From the NCBI GenBank assembly GCA_947626615.1, contig CANQSW010000072.1, forward strand, positions 1 to 6,981: a stretch of 6,981 nucleotides of DNA. The letters are read 5' to 3'. Each line of letters opens with the position of its first letter. Within the stretch, counting starts at the first letter, position 1. This stretch comes from an uncultured Peptococcaceae bacterium. Lineage in GTDB: Bacteria > Bacillota > Dehalobacteriia > UBA4068 > UBA4997. Shown here piece after piece: positions 1 to 5,174 of this stretch. The position numbers were made by a program, and so were the translations under genes. A model generated the notes under the pieces. The model ran no database searches and was not told where the DNA came from. It worked only from the letters and a program-made list of their open reading frames with translations.

Positions 1-283
1 AGAACCCCGCCACCAGGCCGTAGGTCGCCAGCTCAAACGCCATAGCCACGGCGTTTGGGTAGAGATGCGGCATACCGTATAGGCAGGAGCGCAGCAGCGG
101 CAGGATAAACCCGACCGCCCCGCCCCAGCGCCAGCCGCAGATAAGCCCGCACAAAAACACCGGGATATGCATCGGCAGCAGCATATTGCCGATCTGTCTT
201 AACTGCCCCGTGATAAACGGCAGCACCACGCCCAGCGCCACAAACATAGCGGCCAGCGTCAGATTTTTTACTTTTCCGTTCAT
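1..283 (-). CDS. ECF transporter S component (substrate-binding membrane subunit), 5' part only
   Basis: The first 94 codons of a minus-strand gene that runs off the left edge. The start is the ATG at 281-283, preceded by GGGAGG (complement at 290-295) with a 6-nt spacer. The product is strongly hydrophobic. Residues 8-25 form a first membrane helix containing AxxxA (A12, A16), the motif S components use to contact the EcfT subunit. Next come the stretches LPMHIPVFLCGLICGWRWG (36-54), GFILPLLRS (58-66) and AMAFELATYGLVAG (80-93), which are typical of Bacillota S components. In the family these small integral membrane proteins bind a vitamin or related micronutrient and share an EcfA/EcfA'/EcfT energising module usually encoded elsewhere. 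The substrate cannot be told from this fragment. The neighbours give no pathway hint, and the leader is too short (about 28 nt) to hold a riboswitch. Confidence 0.85.
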   Translation of the reverse strand, partial: MNGKVKNLTLAAMFVALGVVLPFITGQLRQIGNMLLPMHIPVFLCGLICGWRWGGAVGFILPLLRSCLYGMPHLYPNAVAMAFELATYGLVAGF

Positions 284-296
284 AGCAAACCTCCCA

Positions 297-312
297 CGGC
301 GGCAAACCGCCG
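297..312 (-). promoter_or_regulatory. 5'-terminal hairpin in the leader of the ECF transporter gene
   Basis: CGGCGG and CCGCCG form a perfect 6-bp stem around a 4-nt loop (TTTG on the transcript strand). The predicted start of transcription is at about 311-312, so the hairpin would sit at the very 5' end of the mRNA, 1 nt before the Shine-Dalgarno sequence. Such 5' stems commonly protect mRNA from 5'-end-dependent decay. That role is inferred. Confidence 0.5.
299..310. repeat. 12-bp direct repeat, left copy, flanking the nuclease locus
   Basis: GCGGCAAACCGC occurs here and again at 1553-1564 in the same orientation. The two copies bracket the AT-rich Mrr-type gene and its control regions. 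The 12-mer is self-complementary around CAAA, and this copy lies inside the leader hairpin of the ECF gene. It could be an insertion boundary. However, about one or two matching pairs of this length are expected by chance in 7 kb, so the evidence is weak. Confidence 0.35.
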
Positions 313-317
313 CTTTG

Positions 318-346
318 ATTATACGCCAAAATGCGGGATACTGCAA
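318..346 (-). promoter_or_regulatory. Housekeeping-type promoter of the ECF transporter gene
   Basis: On the minus strand, TTGCAG (-35, positions 341-346) and a perfect TATAAT (-10, positions 318-323) are separated by exactly 17 bp. Transcription would start near 311, giving a leader of about 28 nt before the ATG at 283. Confidence 0.75.
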
Positions 347-382
347 GCGGGCGGGCAAACATTGCAGCCAAGGCAAAAATAT

Positions 383-411
383 TGCGGAACGCGGGAGGAA
401 TGTGGTAGAAT
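383..411 (+). promoter_or_regulatory. Probable promoter of the Mrr-type nuclease gene
   Basis: TTGCGG (383-388) is followed after 17 bp by TAGAAT (406-411). A TG one base upstream of it (403-404) makes an extended -10. The predicted start of transcription is at about 418, just before the palindrome at 422-443. The -35 matches the consensus only at TTG, so the extended -10 carries most of the support. Confidence 0.5.
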
Positions 412-421
412 ATAGAAAAAT

Positions 422-443
422 ATTTGTTTATACCTAAACAAAT
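422..443. promoter_or_regulatory. Perfect 22-bp palindrome, candidate operator of the nuclease gene
   Basis: ATTTGTTTA and TAAACAAAT form 9-bp perfect arms around TACC. The palindrome lies between the predicted transcription start (about 418) and the ribosome binding site (457-462), where a dimeric repressor would block transcription. It has the size and symmetry of an operator for a small HTH dimer, but no regulator gene is in the window. As RNA it would be an AT-rich stem of modest stability with no T-tract, so it is not a terminator. Confidence 0.5.
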
Positions 444-469
444 TCAGCTAAACGGCAAGGAGTGCAATT

Positions 470-1480
470 ATGGATAACGGCGAAAAGAAAATTTGGGGCA
501 TACACACCCAGGACGACGACCTCTTTCTAAAAAAAGACCTTATCGCAATCGGCTGGGGCGAAATGGGCGACTTGAACCAAATAGAAGCAAACCGCGAAGC
601 ATTTAAGAAAAAGTATATAACGACATATCCAAACGTAAAAAAAGGCAGCATTGCTACCGGAGCAGGCATGTTGTATCGTTTCTGCCACGAAGTACAAACC
701 GGCGATTATATCGTGTTTCCTTCCAAGAGCAACCGCGAGATAAACATTGGCAGCGTGGCAAGCGATTATATATATGACCCTTCGCAGACAAATTACGTCC
801 AGACCAGAAAAATAAAATGGCTGAAGCACCTGCCGCGTACCGCGTTTTCTCAAGGGGCTCTTTACGAGATAGGTTCTGCGCTGACATTTTTCACCGTCAA
901 AAATTATGCCGACGAGTTTATATCTGCTCTTGATAAAAGCAAGAAAAACTTCTTCTCCGACTCCGAAGATGAAAGCGTTGCCACGACCGCCGAAGATATC
1001 ATTGAAAGCACGAAGGATTTCTTGCTAAAAGAATTAAGCCGCCAGTTTAAGGGATACGATTTGGAGAATTTTGTGGCCGATCTTTTGCGGGCAATGGGAT
1101 ATCGCGCAACAGTCTCTCCGCAGGGCGGCGACAGCGGTATCGACATCACGGCTTACAAGGACGAACTGCCGCCCCGTATTCTAGTACAGGTCAAAAGCCA
1201 GGACAGCGACATAAAGGAAGCTACTATACAATCCCTGAAAGGAGCTATGCGTGAAGGGGATTACGGCCTGTTCGTTACGTTGTCCAATTACACGAAAAAC
1301 GCCCGGAAGTATCTGGACAGCACGCCTATTATTCGAGGTATCAACGGCACGGATCTAACGACCTTGATTTTGAAATACTACGATGATTTGAGTGAAAAAT
1401 ACCGCAAGGTGATACCGCTCAAGAGAGTCTATATCCCTGTTCCAAAGGACGAGGAAGATATAGATAAAAAGATGGACTAA
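470..1480 (+). CDS. Mrr-family (type IV-like) restriction endonuclease with a separate N-terminal domain
   Basis: A 336-residue protein. The start ATG follows AAGGAG (457-462) with a 7-nt spacer. Residues about 183-310 match the Mrr-type PD-(D/E)xK nuclease fold: a helix with E199 (DLENFVADLLRAMGY), then GGDSGID with D225, a strand, and Q240-V-K242 (ILVQVK), giving the E...D...QxK active site. Residues 8-155 are a distinct domain beginning WGIHTQDDDLF and IAIGWGEMGDL, with GDYIVFP (78-84), IGSVASDYIYD (93-103) and RKIKWL (113-118). This alternation of a basic strand, an aromatic strand and W resembles PUA/EVE-like readers of modified bases, but that is inferred from the pattern. An acidic linker (164-180) joins the two. 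No methyltransferase or specificity subunit is nearby, which suits a stand-alone enzyme that cuts modified foreign DNA. Base composition is far lower in GC (hand counts of 33% and 53% on two 60-base stretches) than rnr (73% on one stretch), which points to acquisition by transfer. Confidence 0.85.
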   Translation: MDNGEKKIWGIHTQDDDLFLKKDLIAIGWGEMGDLNQIEANREAFKKKYITTYPNVKKGSIATGAGMLYRFCHEVQTGDYIVFPSKSNREINIGSVASDYIYDPSQTNYVQTRKIKWLKHLPRTAFSQGALYEIGSALTFFTVKNYADEFISALDKSKKNFFSDSEDESVATTAEDIIESTKDFLLKELSRQFKGYDLENFVADLLRAMGYRATVSPQGGDSGIDITAYKDELPPRILVQVKSQDSDIKEATIQSLKGAMREGDYGLFVTLSNYTKNARKYLDSTPIIRGINGTDLTTLILKYYDDLSEKYRKVIPLKRVYIPVPKDEEDIDKKMD

Positions 1481-1498
1481 ATAAAAACAAGCTGAAAT

Positions 1499-1543
1499 AA
1501 AAGACCGACTCCGTTTCCCGCAAGGAACGGCGTCGGTCTTTTT
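1499..1543. terminator. Rho-independent terminator after the nuclease gene, probably bidirectional
   Basis: AAAAGACCGAC (1499-1509) pairs with GTCGGTCTTTT (1532-1542). After one mismatch, CCGTT (1511-1515) continues the stem with AACGG (1526-1530) around a 10-nt loop. A T-run follows on the plus strand. The complementary strand ends in TTTTATTT, so it can also act against minus-strand transcripts. It begins 18 nt after the nuclease stop codon. Confidence 0.9.
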
Positions 1544-1552
1544 CATAAAACA

Positions 1553-1564
1553 GCGGCAAACCGC
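1553..1564. repeat. 12-bp direct repeat, right copy, flanking the nuclease locus
   Basis: The second copy of GCGGCAAACCGC, identical to 299-310 and in the same orientation. It lies between the terminators of the nuclease gene and the zinc-ribbon gene, where an insertion would do little harm. Chance is a real alternative. Confidence 0.35.
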
Positions 1565-1569
1565 ACATA

Positions 1570-1607
1570 GAAAATCGCCGGCGAGCCGTCAAAAACGCGC
1601 CGGCGAT
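1570..1607 (-). terminator. Rho-independent terminator of the zinc-ribbon gene
   Basis: ATCGCCGGCG (complement at 1598-1607) and CGCCGGCGAT (complement at 1574-1583) form a perfect 10-bp stem with a 14-nt loop. The right arm runs into TTTTC on the minus strand. It starts 25 nt beyond the stop codon of the 62-residue gene. Together with the terminator at 1499-1543 it separates two converging genes. Confidence 0.8.
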
Positions 1608-1632
1608 AGGTCATTTCCCCGAAATTCGGCAG

Positions 1633-1821
1633 TTATTTGGTCAGCTTGTCCAGCTTTTCACCCTCAACGTAAAGGGATATTTCGCCGCACACCGGGCACA
1701 CCGCCGCCTTGGGATAAACGGCTTTCGCGGAAAAGCCCTTTTTGCGGATCACGTTGCCGTAGCCGCCGGTAAACGCAAAATCTTCCTCCATTTCAGCGCC
1801 GCACCTGATACATTTTCTCAT
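1633..1821 (-). CDS. Small zinc-ribbon protein, 62 residues, function unknown
   Basis: The start ATG at 1819-1821 is preceded by AAGGGG-type sequence with about 8 nt of spacing, and a good promoter lies 38 nt upstream. Two CxxC knuckles, C4-x2-C7-G and C42-x2-C45-G, would bind one structural zinc. Between them are an acidic EMEED (10-14) and a Gly/Lys-rich segment, and the C-terminus is charged (EGEKLDKLTK). There is no signal peptide or membrane segment, so the protein should be cytosolic. Short CxxC-G-x-EM proteins with a second knuckle near the C-terminus recur in Bacillota, often annotated only as zinc-ribbon or nucleic-acid-binding domains. No specific role can be assigned. Its own promoter and terminator make it a monocistronic gene, independent of the ssrA operon upstream. 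Confidence 0.8.
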   Translation of the reverse strand: MRKCIRCGAEMEEDFAFTGGYGNVIRKKGFSAKAVYPKAAVCPVCGEISLYVEGEKLDKLTK

Positions 1822-1858
1822 TTCAGCCGCCCCTTTCCAAGTGTTGATCTATATTGTC

Positions 1859-1887
1859 ATTGTATCACACGTTTCGCCGGAAAACAA
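1859..1887 (-). promoter_or_regulatory. Promoter of the zinc-ribbon gene
   Basis: On the minus strand, TTGTTT (-35, positions 1882-1887) and TACAAT (-10, positions 1859-1864) are 17 bp apart. A TG one base upstream of the -10 gives an extended -10. Transcription would begin near 1852, about 30 nt before the ATG. The promoter lies immediately beyond the end of repeat copy A, so the repeat array ends just short of it. Confidence 0.7.
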
Positions 1888-1911
1888 TACTCCCCGCGCC
1901 GCCGTGATTTG

Positions 1912-1944
1912 AAAAAAATCGCGGCAAGCCGGAAGGACTTGCCG
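1912..1944 (-). other. Terminator-like hairpin in repeat copy A
   Basis: CGGCAAG and CTTGCCG (1922-1928 and 1938-1944) form a 7-bp stem with a 9-nt loop. On the minus strand this is followed by CGA and then seven T residues. It is a shortened version of the ssrA terminator at 2376-2409: the three outer pairs are lost because TAT replaces CGA beyond the upstream arm. Confidence 0.6.
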
Positions 1945-2025
1945 TATTCCCAAACGTGGCCGCGATAATTTTCCGGCGTTTTACCGTTTCTGCGTCCGCT
2001 GCCAAAAAGCGCCGCGGGCGCAGCC

Positions 2026-2106
2026 CCGCAAAAAGTTGGTAGCGCGGCGGAGGCGTCGTGAGCGCGCAGGCAAGCGAACAGCCGCAGCCAGCGTGACTTT
2101 TTGCGG
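2026..2106. repeat. Long-range 11-bp inverted repeat inside copy A
   Basis: CCGCAAAAAGT (2026-2036) and ACTTTTTGCGG (2096-2106) are perfect complements separated by 59 bp. The enclosed sequence holds further short inverted segments, so either strand as RNA could fold into a long stem with a structured apex. Confidence 0.7.
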
Positions 2107-2146
2107 CAGAGGAGCGGCAGTCCGCCAGCGCCGCCGTGATTTTGCC

Positions 2147-2177
2147 AAAAATCGCGGCAAGCCGGAAGGACTTGCCG
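2147..2177 (-). other. Terminator-like hairpin in repeat copy B
   Basis: CGGCAAG (2155-2161) and CTTGCCG (2171-2177) form a 7-bp stem with a 9-nt loop. On the minus strand it is followed by CGA and five T residues. It has the same weakened form as in copy A and could act as a backup stop for read-through from ssrA. Confidence 0.55.
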
Positions 2178-2258
2178 TATTCCCAAACGTGGCCGCGATA
2201 ATTTTCCGGCGTTTTACCGTTTCCGCGTCCGCTATCGCAAAGCGCCGCGGGCGCAGCC

Positions 2259-2337
2259 CCGCAAAAAGTTGGTAGCGCAGCGGAGGCGTCGTGAGCGCTG
2301 GCAAGCGAACAGCCGCAGCCAGCGTGACTTTTTGCGG
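2259..2337. repeat. Long-range 11-bp inverted repeat inside copy B
   Basis: CCGCAAAAAGT (2259-2269) and ACTTTTTGCGG (2327-2337), with a 57-bp interval. Both arms are identical to those in copy A although the bases between them have changed, so the arms are the better-kept part of the unit. Confidence 0.7.
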
Positions 2338-2358
2338 TAGAGGAGCGGCAGTCCGCCA

Positions 2359-2409
2359 GCGCCGCCGTGATTTGCAAAAATCGCGGCAAGCCATAAGGAC
2401 TTGCCGCGA
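2359..2409. repeat. Tandem structured repeat, partial copy C (about 50 bp)
   Basis: The first 50 or so bases of the unit (GCGCCGCCGTGATTT, A-run, hairpin) reappear next to the tmRNA gene. Copy C stops 5 nt before the tmRNA 3' end. Its hairpin is the most complete of the three and serves as the ssrA terminator. Confidence 0.8.
2376..2409 (-). terminator. Rho-independent terminator of ssrA and the upstream operon
   Basis: On the minus strand TCGCGGCAAG (complement at 2400-2409), a 9-nt loop and CTTGCCGCGA (complement at 2381-2390) form a perfect 10-bp stem followed at once by five T residues (2376-2380). It begins 5 nt after the CCA end of the tmRNA. Confidence 0.9.
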
Positions 2410-2414
2410 CAAGG

Positions 2415-2770
2415 TGGTGGAGGTGGCGGGATTTGAACCCGCGTCCGAAAGAGGACCCACCGAACTTTCTACGAGCGTATTCTGCCGTAAATTTCTCGCA
2501 GACCGCCGCACAACAGACGAAGCGGCGGCCCGCCAGCCTTTAGGAGATTCCCCGCGGCCTCAAAGGCGTCGGGCCTTGGGTAGCTTGCAGGGGTTGACCT
2601 CATTGCCGCAGCCGGCAAGCTGGGCTGCGGGCGAGGTTAGCATTAAGCTGCTAAAGCTACAGGTTTGTTGCCATTTAAGAATGACGACTGCCATAGTTTT
2701 ACGGGCTGATGGCGTCCCCGGCTCGCTTATCCGACCAATCCTTCCCCCGTCGAATCCAAAAAACACCCCC
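2415..2770 (-). ncRNA. ssrA: Transfer-messenger RNA (tmRNA), 356 nt
   Basis: The 5' end GGGGGTG pairs with CACCTCC near the 3' end to make a 7-bp acceptor stem. The third pair is G-U, the identity element read by alanyl-tRNA synthetase, and discriminator A plus an encoded CCA (2415-2417) follow. The 5' part contains the conserved GGATTCGACGGGG block. The 3' part contains the T-arm GCGGGTTCAAATCCCGC preceded by TCGGACGC. Pseudoknot PK1 lies at 2690-2720, with stems CGGG/CCCG and GCCAT/ATGGC. The tag frame follows at 2643-2672. tmRNA charged with alanine enters stalled ribosomes with SmpB, replaces the broken mRNA and adds a degradation tag. The gene starts 42 nt after the smpB stop codon. No strong promoter is visible in that gap, so the mature 5' end probably comes from RNase P cleavage of a longer transcript. 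Confidence 0.97.
2643..2672 (-). other. tmRNA tag-peptide reading frame, probable tag (A)GNKPVALAA
   Basis: The frame ends GTA GCT TTA GCA GCT TAA, giving the VALAA terminus typical of Bacillota tags. The resume codon is most likely GGC at 2670-2672, because the bases before it (TTAAAT) put T at -5 and A at -4, as in the E. coli TAGTC context. The encoded tag would then be GNKPVALAA, after the alanine brought by tmRNA itself. The spacing from PK1 is 17 nt, against 11 in E. coli. TTA six bases upstream would match that spacing and also has A at -4, but it is an unlikely resume codon. The exact first residue is therefore uncertain; the C-terminal residues are not. Confidence 0.7.
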
Positions 2771-2812
2771 ATGACATAAACAATTACAGCCAAAGCGCCG
2801 CAAAACTTGCGC

Positions 2813-3274
2813 TCAAAAATCGCGGTTTTTATCCTTCAGCGCCCGCTCGATCTGCCGCTTGGAATCCCGCTCCGCCATGCTCTCGCGCTTGTCGTAGAGC
2901 TTTTTGCCCCGGGCCAGCGCCAGCTCCACCTTCACCAGCGAGCCGGCAAAATACAGCCGCACGGGTATCAGCGTCAGGCCCTTTTCGCGCAGGGCGGCAT
3001 AAAGCTTCATTATCTCGTTTTTATGGAGCAGCAAACGGCGCGGCCGCTTTTCCTCGTGGTTGTTGATGTTGCCGAAGTCATACGGGCTGATATGCAGGTT
3101 ATACAGCCAGACCTCGCCCTTTTCCACCCGGGCGAATGCGTCCACCAGGCTGGCCTTGCCCGCCCGCAGCGATTTCACCTCGGTGCCGAACAGCTCGATA
3201 CCGGCCTCGTATGTCTCCAGAAAGCTATATTCATGGCGCGCCTTGCGGTTTTCGATGATCGTTTTTCCGGCCAT
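2813..3274 (-). CDS. smpB: SmpB, tmRNA-binding protein
   Basis: 153 residues, the usual family length. The start ATG at 3272-3274 follows AGGAGG (complement at 3280-3285) by 5 nt. The N-terminus IIENRKARHEYSFLETYEAGIELFGTEVKSLR is the family opening, with GTEVKSLR at 30-37. It is followed by HISPY (61-65) and GNINNHEEKRPRRLLLHKNEI (68-88), where the common NHxPxR has E in place of P. The C-terminal tail after GKKLYDKRE is basic and helical (residues 124-153) and is the part that lies in the empty mRNA channel of stalled ribosomes. SmpB holds the tRNA-like part of tmRNA and is essential for trans-translation. The gene sits 25 nt after rnr and 42 nt before ssrA, so protein, RNA partner and nuclease are made together. 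Confidence 0.97.
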   Translation of the reverse strand: MAGKTIIENRKARHEYSFLETYEAGIELFGTEVKSLRAGKASLVDAFARVEKGEVWLYNLHISPYDFGNINNHEEKRPRRLLLHKNEIMKLYAALREKGLTLIPVRLYFAGSLVKVELALARGKKLYDKRESMAERDSKRQIERALKDKNRDF

Positions 3275-3299
3275 AAGGCCCTCCTCTTTTCGCCGGCGG

Positions 3300-5174
3300 T
3301 CAGGCCGGCACGAAATCTATGCGGCGCTCCGGCAGATCCACCTTCGCCACCCGCACGGTCAAGGGCGTCCCCAGCGTGAAGCTCTGCCGCCGCCCCTTTA
3401 ACAGCATGGTCTCGGCGTAATAATTATACTCGTCCGGCGGCAGTTCGTCAACCGCCACGCGCCCCTCCACGCCGTTTTCCAGCGCCACGAAAACGCCGCC
3501 CGGCGTCACGCCTGAGACCTTGCCCGGGAATACTTCGCCGATATGCCCCCGCATATACAGGCAGCATTTCATCTTCACGGCCTCGCGCTCCAGCTCCTCC
3601 GCCGCGCGCTCGCGCTCGGAAGCCTGCCGTGCCGCCGCCGCCATATAAGCCCCCGGTTTTCGGAAGCTGAAGCGGTCGTCCGCCGTCATCAGCTCATGCT
3701 TGACGGCGCGGTGCACGGCCAGATCGGCATAACGCCGTATCGGCGAGGTGAAATGGCAGTAATATTTGGCCGCCAGCCCAAAATGGCCGCTGCAATCCGG
3801 CGAATATTCCGCGTGGCTCATGCTGCGCAGCGTCATAAGCTGGATAAATTCGTCCTCCGGGCGGCCCGCCGCCCGCCGCAGCAGCTGCTGCACCTCGCGT
3901 GGGCTCACTTCGCCCCCGCTGCCAAGCTCGCCGTAATCAAAGGCCAGCAGAGCCGCGTTCAGCGCCGCCAGCTTTTCGCCCTGCGGCCCCTGGTGTACGC
4001 GGTAGACGAACGGCAGCCGTAGCCGGTGAAAATGCGCCGCCACCGTTTCGTTGGCCGCCAGCATGGCCTGCTCGATCATCTTTTCCGCCAGGCGCTGCCG
4101 CCGTTGGAAGATAGCCGCCACGCTGCCGTCCGCCGCCATTTGCACTTTAAGCTCCGGGAAGTCGAAGTTGAGCGCGCCGCGGCGGCTGCGGCTTTTCTCC
4201 AGCACGCCCTGCAAAGCCGCCAAAGGCAGCAGCAGCGGCAGCAGCTCCCGCTCGGCGGGCGAGAGCCGACGCTTATCCCCCAGCAAAAGGGCGTTCACGC
4301 CGTCGTAATCCAGCCGCCGGAACACGTTGATCACGGCCGGGCATATCTCATAGCTCACCAGCCGCCCGCGCGGCGTAAATTCCATATCGCAGCCCAGCGT
4401 CAGCCGGTCAACTCCGGCGTTCAGGCTGCAAATGCCGTTGGAAAGCTCCTGCGGCAGCATCGGCAGCACCCGATCCGGCAGGTAGACGCTGGTGGCGCGG
4501 GCAAACGCCTCCTGCTCCAGCGCGCTGCCAGGCAAAACGTAATGCGAAACGTCCGCAATCTGCACGCTGAGGAAGAAATTGCCGTTCGCCTCGCGGCGGC
4601 AATACACGGCGTCGTCAAAATCCCGGCTGTCCACGCCGTCGATAGTCACGAACGGCAGGTCGCGGTAATCGCGCCGCCCGGCCAGCTCCCGGCTCGATAC
4701 CTGCTGCGGCACGGCGGCGGCTTCGGCCAAAACGGCGGCGGGGAAGTCTCCCGGCGCGCCCAGCTGCCACATCATCATCTGCATATCCTGTCCGTCGTTT
4801 TTGACCAAATCGGCCTCGTCCAGATGATGCAGCACCCGCAGCACCACGCCCTCCAGCCGGGTCTCCGGCGTTATGCTTTTGCCCTCCGTCGGCGTGAGCA
4901 GCTTGATCAAAACGTGGTCATACTGCCTGGCGTCGGCGGTGTTGTTCGCCGCGATGAAAATATCCGGCCAGCCGGGCTGCCGCGTCCGCACGAAGCCGTA
5001 GCCCCGGCGGCTGGTCATAAAATAGCCCTCCAGCTTGGGCGCGGGCTTTTGCTCCCGCTGCTGCGGCTGCGCCTGACGGGCGGCTGGCCGCCTGCTCCGG
5101 CTCTTTTTGGCGGCGGCCTTTTGCCGCAGCCCCGGCGGCTTGGCGTGGGGCGTTTTTGCCGTTTTTCTTCTCAT
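3300..5174 (-). CDS. rnr: RNase R (3'-5' exoribonuclease of the RNase II/R family), compact form
   Basis: 624 residues from the ATG at 5172-5174, which overlaps the thiI stop codon as ATGA and suggests translational coupling. Residues 1-48 are rich in Lys, Arg, Pro and Ala and probably disordered. Residues 49-92 form one cold-shock/OB domain (GYFMTSRRGYGFV, DIFI, DHVLIKL). The RNB catalytic domain (about 172-500) carries TIDGVDSRDFDDAV with D179, D185, D187 and D188 as metal ligands, and HFTSPIRRYADLAVHR (474-489). An S1 domain fills 543-624 and ends at the stop. It degrades structured RNA from 3' ends, including mRNA released by trans-translation. Well-studied members have about 780-810 residues; this one lacks the N-terminal helix-turn-helix, appears to lack the second cold-shock domain, and has no basic tail after S1. 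The RDFDDAV form and the smpB-ssrA context favour RNase R over RNase II. Confidence 0.93.
   Translation of the reverse strand: MRRKTAKTPHAKPPGLRQKAAAKKSRSRRPAARQAQPQQREQKPAPKLEGYFMTSRRGYGFVRTRQPGWPDIFIAANNTADARQYDHVLIKLLTPTEGKSITPETRLEGVVLRVLHHLDEADLVKNDGQDMQMMMWQLGAPGDFPAAVLAEAAAVPQQVSSRELAGRRDYRDLPFVTIDGVDSRDFDDAVYCRREANGNFFLSVQIADVSHYVLPGSALEQEAFARATSVYLPDRVLPMLPQELSNGICSLNAGVDRLTLGCDMEFTPRGRLVSYEICPAVINVFRRLDYDGVNALLLGDKRRLSPAERELLPLLLPLAALQGVLEKSRSRRGALNFDFPELKVQMAADGSVAAIFQRRQRLAEKMIEQAMLAANETVAAHFHRLRLPFVYRVHQGPQGEKLAALNAALLAFDYGELGSGGEVSPREVQQLLRRAAGRPEDEFIQLMTLRSMSHAEYSPDCSGHFGLAAKYYCHFTSPIRRYADLAVHRAVKHELMTADDRFSFRKPGAYMAAAARQASERERAAEELEREAVKMKCCLYMRGHIGEVFPGKVSGVTPGGVFVALENGVEGRVAVDELPPDEYNYYAETMLLKGRRQSFTLGTPLTVRVAKVDLPERRIDFVPA

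Larger units (their letters stand above)
1896..2127. repeat. Tandem structured repeat, copy A (232 bp)
   Basis: Starts GCGCCGCCGTGATTT and is followed directly by copy B. A hand alignment of A with B shows about ten substitutions and two short indels (roughly 95% identity). The unit contains a terminator-like hairpin at its left end, a GCGCC-gcg-GGCGC palindrome near the middle, and 11-bp inverted arms in its right half. Open frames cross it in several frames, but they follow the period of the repeat and show no protein-like features. I treat the unit as non-coding. Confidence 0.85.
2128..2358. repeat. Tandem structured repeat, copy B (231 bp)
   Basis: Directly follows copy A with the same order of elements. 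Its left hairpin region has GCCGTGATTTT against AAAATCGCGGC (2133-2143 and 2148-2158), an 11-bp imperfect stem with one G-T pair. In its right half CGCTGGC and GCCAGCG are exact complements, where copy A has one A-A mismatch. Differences from A are scattered single bases rather than codon-position changes, which again argues against coding. Confidence 0.85.

Noticed and set aside
33..371. 112-residue minus-strand open frame at the left end
   Set aside because: It is in a different frame from the ECF gene, which has a good ribosome binding site, promoter and membrane-protein sequence.
2376..2450. tmRNA 3' end as an integration site for a mobile element
   Set aside because: tmRNA 3' ends are common attachment sites, but no second copy of the 3' end and no integrase gene are present in the window.
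1857..2511. Three overlapping minus-strand open frames (109, 174 and 176 residues) and a 79-residue plus-strand frame across the repeats
   Set aside because: They consist of the translated repeat in different frames and have no good ribosome binding site or domain. Two of them start inside the tmRNA end or inside another copy. They are open because the DNA is GC-rich and repetitive.
2291..2779. 162-residue plus-strand open frame and a 77-residue minus-strand frame over the tmRNA
   Set aside because: The region is a complete tmRNA with acceptor stem, T-arm, PK1 and CCA. The frames are incidental.
2771..2812. Possible promoter for ssrA between smpB and the tmRNA
   Set aside because: Only weak matches (TTGCGG with TTTATG at 17 bp, or a TGTAAT without a partner) are seen, and none is spaced well for the tmRNA 5' end.
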